Positions 23,854 through 36,488 of a stretch of 64,000 bases of DNA are shown here, piece by piece. How positions within the stretch are numbered: position 1 is the first letter of the stretch; the number at the start of each line of letters is the position of its first letter. This stretch comes from Apophysomyces variabilis (Eukaryota; Mucoromycota; Mucoromycetes; Mucorales; Mucoraceae): contig MZZL01000391.1 of assembly GCA_002749535.1 (NCBI GenBank), positions 139,061 to 203,060 on the forward strand, given 5' to 3'. Below the pieces are notes generated by a model. It made no database searches. It worked only from the letters and a program-made list of their open reading frames with translations, and was not told the DNA's origin. The position numbers and the translations under genes are program-made.

Positions 23854-26800
23854 ATGTCTGAGTCCAACTATACTCATTTGGACGAAGTCGCACGATTGCG
23901 TTCTCATAATGACCAACTCTCGCAAATAATTGAAAAACAGCGCGTCACAATACAAGAACTACAGAAAGAGAACGCTAGGTTAGCAGCTGAGCGGGATGGC
24001 CTGCATGACAAAATTAGCAGCCTCGAACGCGAAGTATCCCGAAAACAGCGGGTGACACCACTCCTCATCTCACCAGAAACGTTAAAGGAAATTGCTGAAG
24101 CAGACGATGCCATCACCCCAGTAGATGGTTCCCCATCTCCCATCGAACGGCACGCCCAGGAACCCATCGGTCCCATGCCACCTCCACGCTCTCCCTATCG
24201 CTCTTTCAAAGATAATTTGAAACCAGCAGAGACCGTTCAGGTCGCACATAAGGAGCAACTTCAGCATCAACGACCCAAACATCTCAATTTTACCGTAGAC
24301 AGCACAGGAGACCATGTATTTGATGCCGTTTCTCCTACTAGCAGTACACGCTCACCTCCAGGTTCCCCAGCTCCTAGACCACGAACACCAACTTCTCCGC
24401 GCGTTGCCATTATGGAAAAAGATGCTCAAATTTACGCTAAATACCATCAATCTACCCTCAGGAAAGAAATGCCGCCCTTACCAAGAAAGGGAAAACCGTC
24501 GCCTTCCTCTCCTGTGGGCGATCATCGCGCATTTATCCTGCCCACACCAAGTAAGTCGTCCTCCTTGCTTGACGTAGGACGATCCGCCCGTTCACGAGAT
24601 TCAATGATGCCACCTACAAGAGCTGCTCTAGAACATGATCCAACCATGCGAGCAGCTTCACCACCATTACCTCGCACTTCAAACTATTACCATCATCATC
24701 ACAAGATATCCGTCGAGAGCACATCCTCACTCAACGTCCCTGGATCGACACGCAACAAACGTGAAAGTACTATCTTCGGCCCGCGCTCGGATTATCCAAC
24801 TTTAACTGACTTCCAAGAAACTCCGGATGGTGCTTCACAATCACTGAAGCCCGAAGTTCCACTTATTCAAGAACCAGAAGACATCAGTGCAACCGTTCAT
24901 GCTAATGCCGATTCCTTTCCTAGTATCTCCGATATATCAGTTAAAGTGCTTGGATCGCAGATTAAAACTAATGATAAAGCGAAAGAAGTCGTGTCATTCA
25001 TTATTGCCGTCGGAAACGTTGATGAGGCGAATGGAGGGGAGTTTAAGGAACGCTGGCGGGTTGAAAAACGTTATTCTGATTTTCTGGCGCTTGACGCATT
25101 GGTAATTGGTAAAATGTTTCATATACCGACTGAATCCTCTTCTACTTAGCTGAAAGCTCAGTGTGATCGCAGTCTGTCTAGTAAGATTGCTAAACTACCT
25201 GACAAAGCCCTTTTTGCCACAAACGCTCCAAGTAAAGTGGATCAACGCAAGGTACGTTTAAAAGCACAGCTCCGTTCATGTTTTATCGTTTTACTAATTC
25301 CAAAAACAAAGATTGCACTGGAGCGATATTTGCAGCACGTTATCTCTTTACCATTGTACAACATCAATGAACTGTGCAAGTTTCTAAGTACAGACATAAT
25401 AGAAAGAGAGACATGCAAGGTACCTAAACAGTAGGAAGAAAGCAGATGTCGATATATTTACGTAAATACGATCAATTAGACTCCAGGTCGTAAAGAAGGA
25501 TACCTTACCAAACGAGGCAAGAATTTCGGAGGCTGGAAGACTCGGTATTTTGTGTTAAACGGACCTGTTTTGGAGTATTATGAATCTGTACGTTAGCAAT
25601 TACTCCTTTCACTGTTGATTAATTAACACTATTCCCTGCAGAAAGACGGCAGCCAGCTTGGATCCATTCGGTTAACCAATGCTCAGATCGGTCGACAAAC
25701 CGCTGGCATCACCCAAGTGTCTGACGAGAATAACGTTTACCGCCACGCATTCCTAATTATAGAACAAAAACGGGCCGGATCATCACACGTAGCTCGCCAT
25801 ATACTTTGCGCCGATTCAGACGAAGAACGCGACGATTGGGTTGACGCACTGTTCCAAAACATTGTCATTGATGATACTGCTGAGAATAAGAAAGAGGATA
25901 AGAGTGGATCAGAAAAAAGAAAGAAATCCGAAAAGCCGCGGAAGTTATCCAAGGGCGAAATAAGAGCTATAGCAGCTGCTCCTATAAGTCACATGAAGTT
26001 CGATCAGGCGGTAGATGCAGAGAAATTAGCAGGAGTACCAACTATGCATCTGGCCAGCTCCAGCGCTGAATGTCTGCTAGAAAATTCAGGTGTACCCATA
26101 CCGGGGCTTGCGCCAGCGTCATCAGCTTCAAGCGATAGCACAGATTCATCACTTTTATCCACTTCTTTACCCAATACAACGTCACCAATCAGCATGCCTG
26201 GTTTTGATCCACAGTCGCACGTTCATCCGTTGCAAATGCGAACAAGTTTTGATCAGCAACATACGCGTAATTTGCAAACACCCCGCCCAACATTGATACG
26301 TCGTAGTTCGATGGTTAATCTGCTCAACGTAGCAGAAGAGGAAGCATCAAATACAGCAGTCGATTCTCGCATTCGACCAGGATCGCGCTCGCCTACTCCT
26401 AATGGTGGGCGAGATAGTGATGAATCTGTAGATAATATGTTAGATACACCAGAAAAGAAGCATAAGAACAAAGCCAATCGGATGACATTTTGGGGGAAAA
26501 AGATGTTTAGCAGTAGCAATACTGCTTCTGCGGATCCTAATTCACTCTATCCACGAGGCGCAACGTCTGCATCAGGCGCAGCGGAGGGCGCACGAGGTGG
26601 AACTGCTGCTGGTGCTACGTCTGGTTTGCGCAGTTTCCTATCTCGTACTTCGAATGAATCAAACGATCGACAAGGGCAACGCGGAAAAACTTCTGACGAA
26701 GGTGGGGCAGCCAAAAACAGACAGGTATTTGGTGTTCCCCTCGATGAAGCTGTGCGTGTTTCGCGTATACGGGAGGGTTACGAACTTCCGGCGATCGTTT

Positions 26801-27803
26801 ATCGATGTATTGAATACCTGAATGCGAAGAACGCAGTAATGGAAGAAGGACTCTATCGACTTAGCGGTCGTAACGTTACCATGAAGTCACTGAAAGATCG
26901 CTTTAATCAGGGTAATTGATTCCTTGGAAGAAACAGAGGATGTCATCATCTTACCTTTTCCAAAATAGAGGGTGACGTGGATTTATTATCCTCTAAAGAG
27001 GAATATGATGTACATGTCATTGCGGGATTGTTGAAAATGTGGCTTCGGGAGCTGCCTACGAGCGTTCTTACTAAAGAATATCGAGTAGACTTTCTACATG
27101 TCATTGGTAAACAAAGCATGAATGCATGCAGACCACTGATCTCGTGCAACGTTAGATTTATTGGATCGAAAAGATCGTGTAAATGAACTCGGACGTCTTG
27201 TGTCACTGCTACCTCTTGCCAATTACACCTTGTTACGGGCGCTGACAGCTCACCTGATTAGCGTGGTCCAGCACTCGGATGTAAATAAAATGAATGTGCG
27301 CAACGTCAGTATTGTATTTTCGCCCACGTTGGGGATCCCTGCAACGATTTTCAACTTATTCATGAGCGAGTTCGAATACATATTTTGGACAAACGAAGAT
27401 AGCGATCCCGCACCAAGAATGCTCGAAGATGACGAAGTAGTCAAGATAACGGCATGTAATGACATGCCTGTTTCTGATGAACAAGAGCCAGAACAATCAG
27501 TGCCCAAGACGCTCAGTCGTAAACCAACACTCAAATTACGAGAAGAACATGGACGGAGCAATCGTAACAGTGTAAATTATATGGATGGAGCACCGAATGC
27601 TATTGTTGATCTAGAGAAAAATATTGATGGTAAGATCATAGGAATAATGTTTATAAAGAGGATTATTGATTGTTCTTTACTGCGTAGGACCTCCTGTGTT
27701 AGACGAGGATGAAGATGTTGATGATCTAACATTAACAGCTGGTGACCTAGAAGAAGAAGACGAAGAAGAGAACAAACAAATGTATGAAAAGAGAACTACG
27801 TAA
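23854..27803 (+). CDS. Rho GTPase-activating protein with PX and PH domains (Bem3-like)
   Basis: Eight exons, about 1175 residues. MSESNYTHLDEVARLRSHND starts a coiled coil (about 10-75), followed by proline/serine-rich linker. The PX domain (about 370-480) includes 'FKERWRVEKRYSDFLALDAL' and 'ALERYLQHVISLPLYN'. The PH domain (about 500-610) begins 'GRKEGYLTKRGKNFGGWKTR'. After a basic low-complexity linker, the RhoGAP domain begins 'FGVPLDEAVRVSR' and includes 'EEGLYRLSGRN', whose Arg is the catalytic finger, 'MWLRELPTSVLTKEYR', and 'NVRNVSIVFSPTLGIP'. The C-terminus is acidic. The order coiled coil-PX-PH-RhoGAP matches Bem3-type regulators of Cdc42 at polarity sites. All seven introns are GT-AG and keep phase. 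Confidence 0.93.
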
Positions 27804-28267
27804 CAAAAGAAGTATTACCGTTTATTCCCATTTTCCCTCCTCCATTACTGTTCCATTGATAATTTCTTAATATCTTATACAAGTGATTCTTATTTCTTCT
27901 CTATTAACTTACTTTCCTCCCTTCCCCTTTTCCTTTATATTTTTCAGTTTAAAATCCATTACAGTATGGCCATGGTAGGCTTTTTTTTTGATTAAAAGGG
28001 GATTATATGATACCCCATGCAATCCTGCATTTTTTTGTTTTTGCCTGATTGAAAGTTTCATCGTGCGGGTTAGTAAAACGGGGATAGAGGCGTTCAAGTA
28101 AGGACAGAAAGTTGGCATACTTGGAAACGTACCATGATTGACTATTTGGATGTTTTGGGTTGTACACAAGTGCTTGAATAGGACGATAATGTAAAGCAAG
28201 GGAAGGCGAGCGCGCGTTCTCCATGGGCCAATCCTATTGACACGCTGTAGTTTCCCTTTTTATCTTT
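27804..28267. other. Intergenic, between RhoGAP and NIPA genes
   Basis: 3' flank of the RhoGAP gene and upstream flank of the NIPA gene. Apart from T-rich runs near 27980 and 28030, I see nothing that can be supported. Confidence 0.4.
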
Positions 28268-28429
28268 ATTGACGTTCTCTTTCTCTGTCTCTCTGTGTCT
28301 CTCTGTCTCTCTCTCTCTCTTCCCCCCTTTTTTCCTTTTATTTCCTTTCCCTCTTACTCTTACAGAGTCTCTCTTCTTTTTCCCTTTTCCCTTCTTGTTC
28401 TCTCTTTTTTCCCTTGTTTCCATACCTTT
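28268..28429 (+). repeat. CT-rich tract with (TC)n microsatellite before the NIPA start codon
   Basis: The 160 bases before ATG 28430 are almost pure pyrimidine on the coding strand. They include a TCTCTG/TCTC microsatellite at about 28278-28322 and long T/C runs. Similar but shorter tracts precede ATG 23854 and ATG 40700, so this looks like a recurring core-promoter or 5' leader feature of these genes. A regulatory role is inferred from position only. Confidence 0.6.
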
Positions 28430-30333
28430 ATGGCTGGCGAGGACTCCATTACTAACTTCGTCATCGGCGTATTCGTCTCTTTGGGTAAAACGTGGTCATC
28501 ATCATCCATGTCGTTTATATCCCTTTTTTCTTTCTCATTTATACTTCCATTCAGCGGCTTCGTTTATGGATGCCCTCGGTCTCAATATACTGAAGCTGGA
28601 CCACGTTAAAGAGTCGGAGAAAGACGAACGAGACCAGCGAAGCGATTGTGGCCGCCCGCTGTGGCATATCGGTCTATACACCTACGTTGCCAGTCAGTTA
28701 ATAGGCAGCACCATTGCATTAAGTAAGGCCAAAAATGCCCTGCTTTCCTCTTAAAAAGAGACAATTATTTTAATCTTTTCCTATTCTTTGTAGATTATCT
28801 GAAAACGCAGGTAAAAGATTGCACGAAAGAGTGTATGGCCATTTTTTTTTCCCATTCTCGCACGGTAACATTTTCTTATTTTATAAAAAAAAAGTGGGTA
28901 GCACCATTAGGTAGCGTCGCCTTGATCTATAACTTCATCTTTGCCAAACTCCTGGTCGGTACAAAGATTACGCGTAAAGACGTACTCGGAACATTTGTTG
29001 TCGTAGCCTCTGTCATTTGGATCGTAGTTTTTGGTGGGATGTACAACGGCGATGATCGTAAGTTTATTATTAGCTCTAATCCTTTTATTATTCCGGGTAC
29101 TGATACTTCTCCTTTGTTACTCTTTTATTTTGTTAAACAAAACAACAGCAGAGGAATCCATCTCGCTCGAAAACTTAAAGACTCTTTTTACACGACCGAT
29201 CTTTATCATTTACTTTAGTGCACTAAACATCATTACATTTTCAGGATTGGCCGTGGCAATCTGGTCTCATTGGATCTTATCTGACGATTCACGGAAAAGG
29301 AGCAGCCAATTTTTCGTCGGAATGAAACCAAAAAAGATGAGACGTATTGTAGGCTTAATGTTTAGCCTTGATGGTGGTATGTTGGCTAGTGAGACCCTGT
29401 TATTGGCGAAAAGCGGGTAAGCGGCATGATCACAACTAAAATGAACGACTGTATTCACGACGATGCTGTTGATCAGTGTGAAATTGTTCACTCTGTCAGT
29501 CAGCTCCCAAGTCAATCAGTTCACGGACAACACTAGCCGGTTCATCATTCTTGCTCTCGTAGTAACAGCCGTCTTGCAGGTAAGTTATATTCTGTCTATG
29601 ATGTAGGCAAACATCTGATTTAGTTGTCAAGGTTTATTGCCTGAACTCGGCGCTGAAACTCTACTCTTCCGTTGTGGTGGTCCCGGTTTTCTACGGCACC
29701 TACACGGCACTTGGATTGGTCAATACAATTATTTATCTTGACGAAATCGGCAACTATCCAGGATGGGCGATTGCTCTCGTGTTCGCTGGAATCGCCGTAC
29801 TGATATATGGTGTTTACCTTCTGAGCTCAAAACCTGACCCTTCACACCCACGAGAGGAAGATGCACACGAGCCGGAGGAATTAACAATGATGGACATTGA
29901 TAATTGGCCATCTGCCAAAGACGAAAAAGAAGCAGCCGCAAAAAGGATCGACAGTGATCTAGGAGGTCCTAGCGGCAGCCATCGTTCGCCACCGCAGCCC
30001 TCTTGCCCATTGTTACCCCAGCCATCAAACCATCTCCGACCGAAGGGTTGGTTGATGCGATCTTTCATGAAAGTAAAACATTTTGCCGGCAGTCGGCACC
30101 CAGCCCGGCGTGAGATGGATACGTTTATTAGCTTACAGAGCAGCACGAGCGCATCCGTTACTATTGCCGTGCCTGCACATGCGCAAATACGGTCGCAAAC
30201 ACTTCCTAGCGATTTTCCTGCTCACGAACAAGATGAATTTCTACGGCATCGCCAGACAAGCTTTCCCTCGTACACAAACGGCTCTTTCAATAACCCAACC
30301 AACCTATCACAAGGAGAGAAAATCAAACCATAA
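28430..30333 (+). CDS. NIPA-family magnesium transporter
   Basis: Seven exons, about 490 residues. Starting MAGEDSITNFVIGVFVSLGA, it has eight or nine hydrophobic membrane segments, for example 'HIGLYTYVASQLIGSTIALN', 'VAPLGSVALIYNFIFAKLL', 'VLGTFVVVASVIWIVVFGG', 'YSSVVVVPVFYGTYTALGLV' and 'WAIALVFAGIAVLIYGVYLL'. The 'QWVAPLGSVALIYN' and 'VVPVFYGTYTALG' signatures are those of the DMT-superfamily NIPA/NPA Mg2+ transporters. A hydrophilic C-terminal tail of about 170 residues, rich in P, S and H, is longer than in animal relatives and probably cytosolic. Introns are GT-AG. It is complete; the ion specificity is inherited from the family, not shown by the sequence. Confidence 0.9.
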
Positions 30334-31547
30334 CCCTTCCTTGTCTGTATATTAGCATGAAAGAATCCCATCATCACCATACCTTTTTCTTTTTGTTTTC
30401 TTTTGCTAAACATTATGTTGCATTACGGCAAGTGTTTTATCTTTCAAGCCATGCATCTGTAAAACAAGTGTAAGCTCTTTATTTACATATATCCTTCCCT
30501 ATTTTCTTTCTGACACCCGGTTAAATAAACGATGACGTTGGTAAAGACTGCCACTACTAGAGTAAACTGCTTCAACGTCCACCCATGTTATGTTGTTATG
30601 TGGGGTAAAACAAAAGAAATGCACCAACTATTTATGTCGTGTATTTCCTTGAACCCATACTTTTTTTTTTATTTCAGTTGTAGCCATGGTTTTGGATATT
30701 AATAAGAGAAGAGACATGGATGGATAGGGTGGATTCCTGTTTCTTCTTTTGCCAAAACGTTTAATTGAGTTGAACTTGTGCTGGCAAACCCCACCTAAAG
30801 TCGCAATGGACAGTCCACACCTTCCAACGGTGTATAACAGTGAGCATACAATAGTCGTTCATATTCAGACCGCACAGATAAACAAAGTATCGCTATTCAG
30901 CCAACTTGCTGCGCACATGTCCAACAACGCGGTTGCTTCTTCGACTCTCAAAGAAAACCCAAAGATAGCCTGGTCATTCGTGCGAACTTCCGAACAAGCC
31001 TTTTAGTCCATCTTATGAACGCAATCAAGTTCTTCTTCTTGCTTTATCCTGTTTATACAAAAAATAGCACTTGCATGTATGGACAACAGATATGCTATCG
31101 AACCTTCCTTTACCTTGTTCCATGAACACATTTGCGTTATTATCATTGACTCGCACGTTCATTTAATGCTCCCCTTTCCTGGTACAGGCTTGCACAATAT
31201 CGACTTGTTTCTGAACCCTTCTCTAAACTGTAGAAAAGTAAAACATGTCAGCACATACCCATTTTGCAGGTTTCTTTCTTTCAGTAGTGCTCCTATTTCC
31301 TTTCTATTATATTCTGGACAACAACTCACCTTCACATGATCTGTTGAAGGTCTTGACTAAGCTACTACGACATGAAAACACTTGTCACACTGCATCAAAG
31401 CACAGGAACAGCTAGAAACACTTTATCAAGTTAGAATAATGGTTTTCATTGCTAGCAGCAATGAAGAGTATTTAATAAAAGCTTGCCATATGTAAATACT
31501 TCTTTTATTTTAATTTTTGTTGCGCTATGCTATTTGTCAGTCGATAA
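30334..31547. other. Intergenic with no recognisable gene
   Basis: Region between the convergent NIPA and CABLES-like genes. An open frame at 30749-31006 has protein-like composition but no conserved motif, no upstream exon and a non-ATG beginning. A T-run lies at 30661-30670. Nothing else can be supported. Confidence 0.4.
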
Positions 31548-33525
31548 TTAGACATGACGACCGACCTCGTAAAAAGTCGAATGGCCAAGATATTCTTGTA
31601 TACTTTTGTACTCTGAACAAACAAAAGAAAAGGTTAATGCGTTCTATGCGGAGTACAACGGAAAAAAAAAGAAATATTACCTAGCTCATTGAAGATTCGT
31701 TCAAAATGAGGCATAAATTCCCGACGTGGAATATATAGATCGAATTCAAGATCTGCAAATACAGCGAATTCATGTCCATGTACTTCTTCTGCGTCTTCAT
31801 TCAGTTCATCGTCAATTGCCTAAAATTTTTCATTTTAGTCATTCGAGTGCATTTGATCTATCCGCTATAGTAACCTCTAGCAACCGCGGAAACCAAGCAC
31901 GCTTAGCCTCGTTTACTTTGGTCGCTAAGAAAATGCAACAAGCTGAAATAGTCGTTTCAATTAACACATGCACACGACTGGAATTTTGCGTATATATTCA
32001 AAATCATTACCGGCAATCAATTTCCGATTCTTTTTCGTTACGACATTCTGCAATAAGCGAAATATTAATAAGATTCTATTCCATGCTTCGTGATTTGTAC
32101 CTTTATGACCAGCTTTTCGAAATAGACGTAGGCATGTGCAACACTGGAGATTTCTAAATCTGCAGCCCGCCCAATATCCAGTAGGTGTGATTTAATTGAT
32201 CTAATCTTGCTCAAAGTGATCTCAGGCGCCAATTGCGGGTGGGCCAATCGGAACTGTTCATTAAGTTCTCGTTTAAGGTCGGATGGACGAATATTTTGGC
32301 CTGAGCTGGTTCCCTATTCCAGAGTTGACAAGTACTGTATTTCAGTTTTGCTGACAAAAAGATTACCAAAGAGCTTGAAATGGCACAGAGCTTTCCGTAG
32401 GAATCATTGTCCAAAAAGTAAGGGTCATAGGCATCTTTGGTTAATGATCGTTCCACTGTTGCGTCATCTCTGTTGATAAATGTGAGATCCAATGGAAATG
32501 AAGTAAGAAATATTTCGTAAGACATACTCAAGTGAACCAAGTGGGGACAAGAAATGAGCGTATGATAATGCTGCACGCCGTTTGGAATTGTCCAATTGCT
32601 GCTGACTGTCACAAGTGATCAGACATAGAAACAATTATCGGAACTTTTGCACATACACATATCCTCGGTTAACGTTTTGTTCAACTGCCTTCTTGCCAGT
32701 TGAGTGTCTGATCTTGTCAGTGTAATATCGAAAGACCGACATAATTCCCAGCCCTCCATGATCCTACGAATCATCAATACACTGTCAATCTACAGGAGAT
32801 CGCTATCATCATAAAACAAGATATACTTACACCCTTCTCGGGATTGTTTGATTTGCGTTTGATCTTCTCAGACGCAATCGGACGTTCACTGTCCTCTCGT
32901 GTGAGTTTATGATGTTGTACATCACCGTCATGACTGGAGACAGAGGACTGGCGTTTTGGCCGTGCATCATATTTTCCGTTTGGTTTTCGCTGATCGGTCT
33001 GTGTATTTAACAAGTGGTTCACTGTTGTGTTTGCAGAATGGGTCATAACGGGTTGAGTGGTTGTCGATGCGACTCGAGAGCATGCTTCCCCAGATAAGGA
33101 GGCTTGAGTGTGTTCGTCTTCCGCAGAGAGGCTGCTGTCAGAGGAGTGAAGCGAAACAGCTGCGATAGGGAAAAGAAAGACAAGAAAAAAAGTAGAGTTC
33201 ACTTAGGTTTTTCTTCGCAAACTTTGTTGTGCAATTTACCTCCAAGTCCTGACAGTTCTCTTCCAGCTGATTGTGACAGACCAGGGAATCGTTCCACATA
33301 GCTGTTGTACAAAGCTGCATCTGCCTCTGTCGACTGTTGTTGCCACGCTTGAGAGCGGCAAGGTGAAAAGGCAAGGTAGTTGGTAAGGGATTCGATTCGT
33401 GGAATTTCCTCGTTTTCGTCAATCGGTTTAGATGTTTCGCTGCCCAGAGCGATATTCGACAGAAACGAAAATGCGATAGGTCTTGAGTTATTACGCCTGG
33501 ATTTACGACTTTTCGTCGTGCCCAT
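31548..33525 (-). CDS. CABLES-like cyclin-box protein (Cdk5 and Abl enzyme substrate family)
   Basis: Ten exons, about 475 residues, rebuilt by phase. The N-terminus MGTTKSRKSRRNNSRPIAFS opens a family-typical region: 'RPIAFSFLSNIALG' and 'AALYNSYVERFPGLSQ'. After a serine-rich linker come 'RAALSYAHFLSPLGSLE' and 'AYDPYFLDNDSYGKL'. The cyclin-like core reads 'RPSDLKRELNEQFRLAHPQL', 'PEITLSKIRSIKSHLLDIG', 'SSVAHAYVYFEKLVIK', 'NRKLIAACCIFLATKVNE', 'EFAVFADLEFDLYIPRREFM' and 'PHFERI', closely following the C-terminal cyclin box of CABLES1/2. Animal CABLES link CDKs to tyrosine kinases such as Abl, Wee1 and Src. A fungal role is unknown, but cell-cycle CDK regulation is plausible. Nine short GT-AG introns fit; the one joining AISSSL to GTSSGQN is the least certain. 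Confidence 0.85.
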
Positions 33526-34549
33526 TGGCGTATATGACGCGGGATAAAAAAAGGATTAAGATATAATGTTGAACGACTGATGCTTCGTTGACACAGTTTC
33601 ACCGTCGTATTCTCAATCTTGACCAAAGTTTATTTCAATTAAAGCGCCCAAAGTTTGTTACAGTGTGCGCTTTTTTATGTGTAGGGAAAAAGTAAGTCTT
33701 TTCTTGAATGAGCCGCAGTTAAGGAGCTCGAGGGAGAAAGAAACAGAAAGGAAACGAAAAGAGGACGTTCAGATTTTCCCTTTGATAATTAATCAATTTG
33801 GTGATTTCACATCAAATTTTCGATCAAAAAACCGGAAAATTTTTGCTCATATGCGGAACCTGAATTCATCCAAGCTTGACCCCTTCCCTTTCCCTTATCC
33901 CCTTTGATCTACGCACCTATAACGTTCCATGTCTGAAATAAGTGGAAAAAAACATATCCAAGAAAGTAATCCAAGGATAAGAAGCAAGCTACAATATCTC
34001 AGGACGTATATGTGAAATTTCCTGTAGTTATTTGCATCCCACGATTTCCAAGCTAGGACTACCTGCTGCACCTATTGCATGAAATAGATTAGGATCAGCA
34101 AATAAAGACATCCTTCGGCAAATGCCTCGTTGGTAATCACTTGTTACAGCTAACAACTGGTACGCGTTTTCTGTTGTGCCTTCCACGTCCAACTGCGGCA
34201 TACGCCTCTGTTTGGGTAAGTCATGCGTTTGAACACAACTCATCCCGTTTAATCGTCGGCCTTGCAAGACGGCATATTAGTATTTGACCATGCTGTTAGT
34301 AAGTGTATTGTAACACTCATAGATAACAGAGAAAAACTAAACATAACTACATATAAGCAAATGGCTCATTTCGTCAATTTCATGTTTAGCTACGCATGTT
34401 TGGGCACGCTTCTTTAGAACAAAGATTACGACATGAAAGACAGTACAAATGCATCTCTATCATCGAATATTGATATAAACAGTTCAAAATTCCCTACCGG
34501 AAAAAAGAGAAGCCTAGGGTCAGAATAGTAAATATGGGCACATAGGTCA
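33526..34549. other. Intergenic, about 1 kb
   Basis: A minus-strand open frame at 34028-34267 has fair codon quality, but its first ATG is internal (34243) and no splice partner or family is visible, so it is not called. The part next to the CABLES-like start is purine-rich on the plus strand (33715-33765). Confidence 0.35.
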
Positions 34550-36488
34550 TTACCATGCTTGATGCATATATTTCTGCACAGCAGTGAGCGCCTGGTATCG
34601 AACATCTTGATCTTCGTGTGTCATTAACTCCATGATACGCTGCTTAATACCAATTTCTTGCAAAACGCTTGTATCGGGATTAGAAAAAAAAGGTCCCATA
34701 TGACGTTAAATTACCGTTTTCCTGCCTTGCTGGAATACTTCACATATTGTCCCACATCATTTGCCGCGACAGAGAGCACGAGCGCATTCGTGGAACTACT
34801 CAAAATGCGCCCAAGTGACCTACGCATGGTAAAAGATTTAGTGAACACTAACAAAAAAGGATAGCTCTACATTACCTCAGCAAACGATAGTTATCACCGT
34901 CAAGCTTTGATGCGTTCTCTTTCCAAAACAGATCCGATTTGTGAGGTGGTGTCCACTCCAGTTTACCCGTTTCCAGTTCAGAAGCATACTGCTCAAACGT
35001 TCTATTTCATTGTCAGGACCTATGCCTACCAATCTAAAACAACAAAACTTACGTAAGACTTTGGAAATTGTCTTGTAACTTTTCCTTGAGATAATCGATA
35101 TCTTCCAATATATCTTCGTCGGACCACTTGCGAGTGCTCAGATTCTCAGTAAATGGCAAGAGCTTCCCGACCAACATGGCTGCCAAATTCTCCGAAGGTG
35201 CTTTCTCCACCAAATTCTTTCAAAAGCAAAATTCTCTAATATTAGACTAGTCCTTTCTATGTCTAGTTCATTTATCTTACCTTGAGCGTAGCGATCGCCA
35301 CTCGAATCACCTTTTCTTTTACAGCACCCTTGGCAATGTCAATAAGAAGGGGAATAATGTCGTATTGCCTTTGTAATATACATTATAAATGATGGTGTCA
35401 AAGTTCTATAAGTTCTTACTTATTGATTTTGGCTGCAATTGTAGGCTCGAATGTCAAAAGCCAAAGGCAGAAGATAATTTGGTACTGCATTTGCGGAGTT
35501 GCTGACTTGTCCAGACGATTAACAAGACTAACAATGGGAGAACAATTAGTTGACTGCCTGGAAACTAAAAGAGACCAAGGCTGAGATATATACTCTTGTA
35601 CGATATTCCTCGTGTTCCATATCGGTAGTCTGTACTGGCCAATACGAAGAAGGGATTCTAGTTCCTGAATAATGATATCGATGATTTCGATACGCTGAGA
35701 GTTGGTCAGCTGCTGAGCAATCCAGTTAAACAATTCGAACAAATTGACAGAGGATGGGTTAGGCGCAGAGCTAAGGTTTGTTTTACAGGTTTTTGTAGAA
35801 TAGCATATGAAACGTCAGCTGCATTAAAGATAACTTCGTTTTGTTTTATATATTACCAGGCTAGGATAGTCATGATCTTGCTGGCTTGTAGAGAAGCAAA
35901 TTCATCGTCTTGGTGAAGTACTCTATTATTGAACAAGAAAAGTGTACATGAAATCAAGTAGCTTTTCTATTTTATTACCTTAAAAACGGCCCAAAAGGCA
36001 AATTGGGGTTTTGCTGGGCAGTGGCATGAAAAAATGCGGCATGGGCATCGTGACCTACCGATTCATATACGTTACATTTTCTTGGAGGCAAGAATACTGG
36101 CACAAACCGTCATCCTACCTGAAAGGATATCGTCAGCCAGCACACAGACATATTCAACTGTGTCAAGCCGGGAAAGACTTTGCAAGAGATGCAGAACAAG
36201 GGAAGCATATGTTTGTCCCTTTTCTTTAACAATTTCCTGTACTTTTTCCGGCAATTTCTTGTCAATGGCTTTGATGAGTTCAACTTGCTCATGCGTCAGC
36301 AAGTTCGCGCGCTCATAACCCTGAATACACGATCTGTTTCAGAATGGCTCTTTCCTTGAAATTGCAAAATGTCGTGCTATTCCTTTTACCTCCCACAAAA
36401 TGGGCCTCTGCTTTATTTGAGCTGCCTTAGTCTCGAGGTAGCTGTTAGATACCAAAGCAAGTGGCACTTCCGGTACGTCTACTCCCAT
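34550..36488 (-). CDS. VMA13: V-type H+-ATPase V1 subunit H
   Basis: About eleven exons, roughly 440 residues. It starts MGVDVPEVPLALVSNSYLET, then 'TKAAQIKQRPILWEGYERAN', 'LPFGPFLRVLHQDDEFASLQ', 'ASKIMTIL', and the ARM-like repeat core 'QMQYQIIFCLWLLTFEPTIA', 'EKVIRVAIATLKNLVEKAP'. The C-terminal domain is highly characteristic: 'DILEDIDYLKEKLQDNFQSL', 'TTFEQYASELETGKLEW', 'PPHKSDLFWKENASKL', 'VLSVAANDVGQYVKYSSKAG' and 'MTHEDQDVRYQALTAVQKYM'. Subunit H couples V1 to Vo and silences ATPase activity of free V1 on vacuolar membranes. A 36-nt stretch (gtatatat...ttccag) may be a very short intron or be translated in frame, so that junction is uncertain. Otherwise it is complete. Confidence 0.93.

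Noticed and set aside
34028..34267. 79-residue minus-strand ORF between CABLES-like and VMA13 genes
   Set aside because: It begins with a non-ATG codon, its first ATG is internal, and no partner exon or family is visible.
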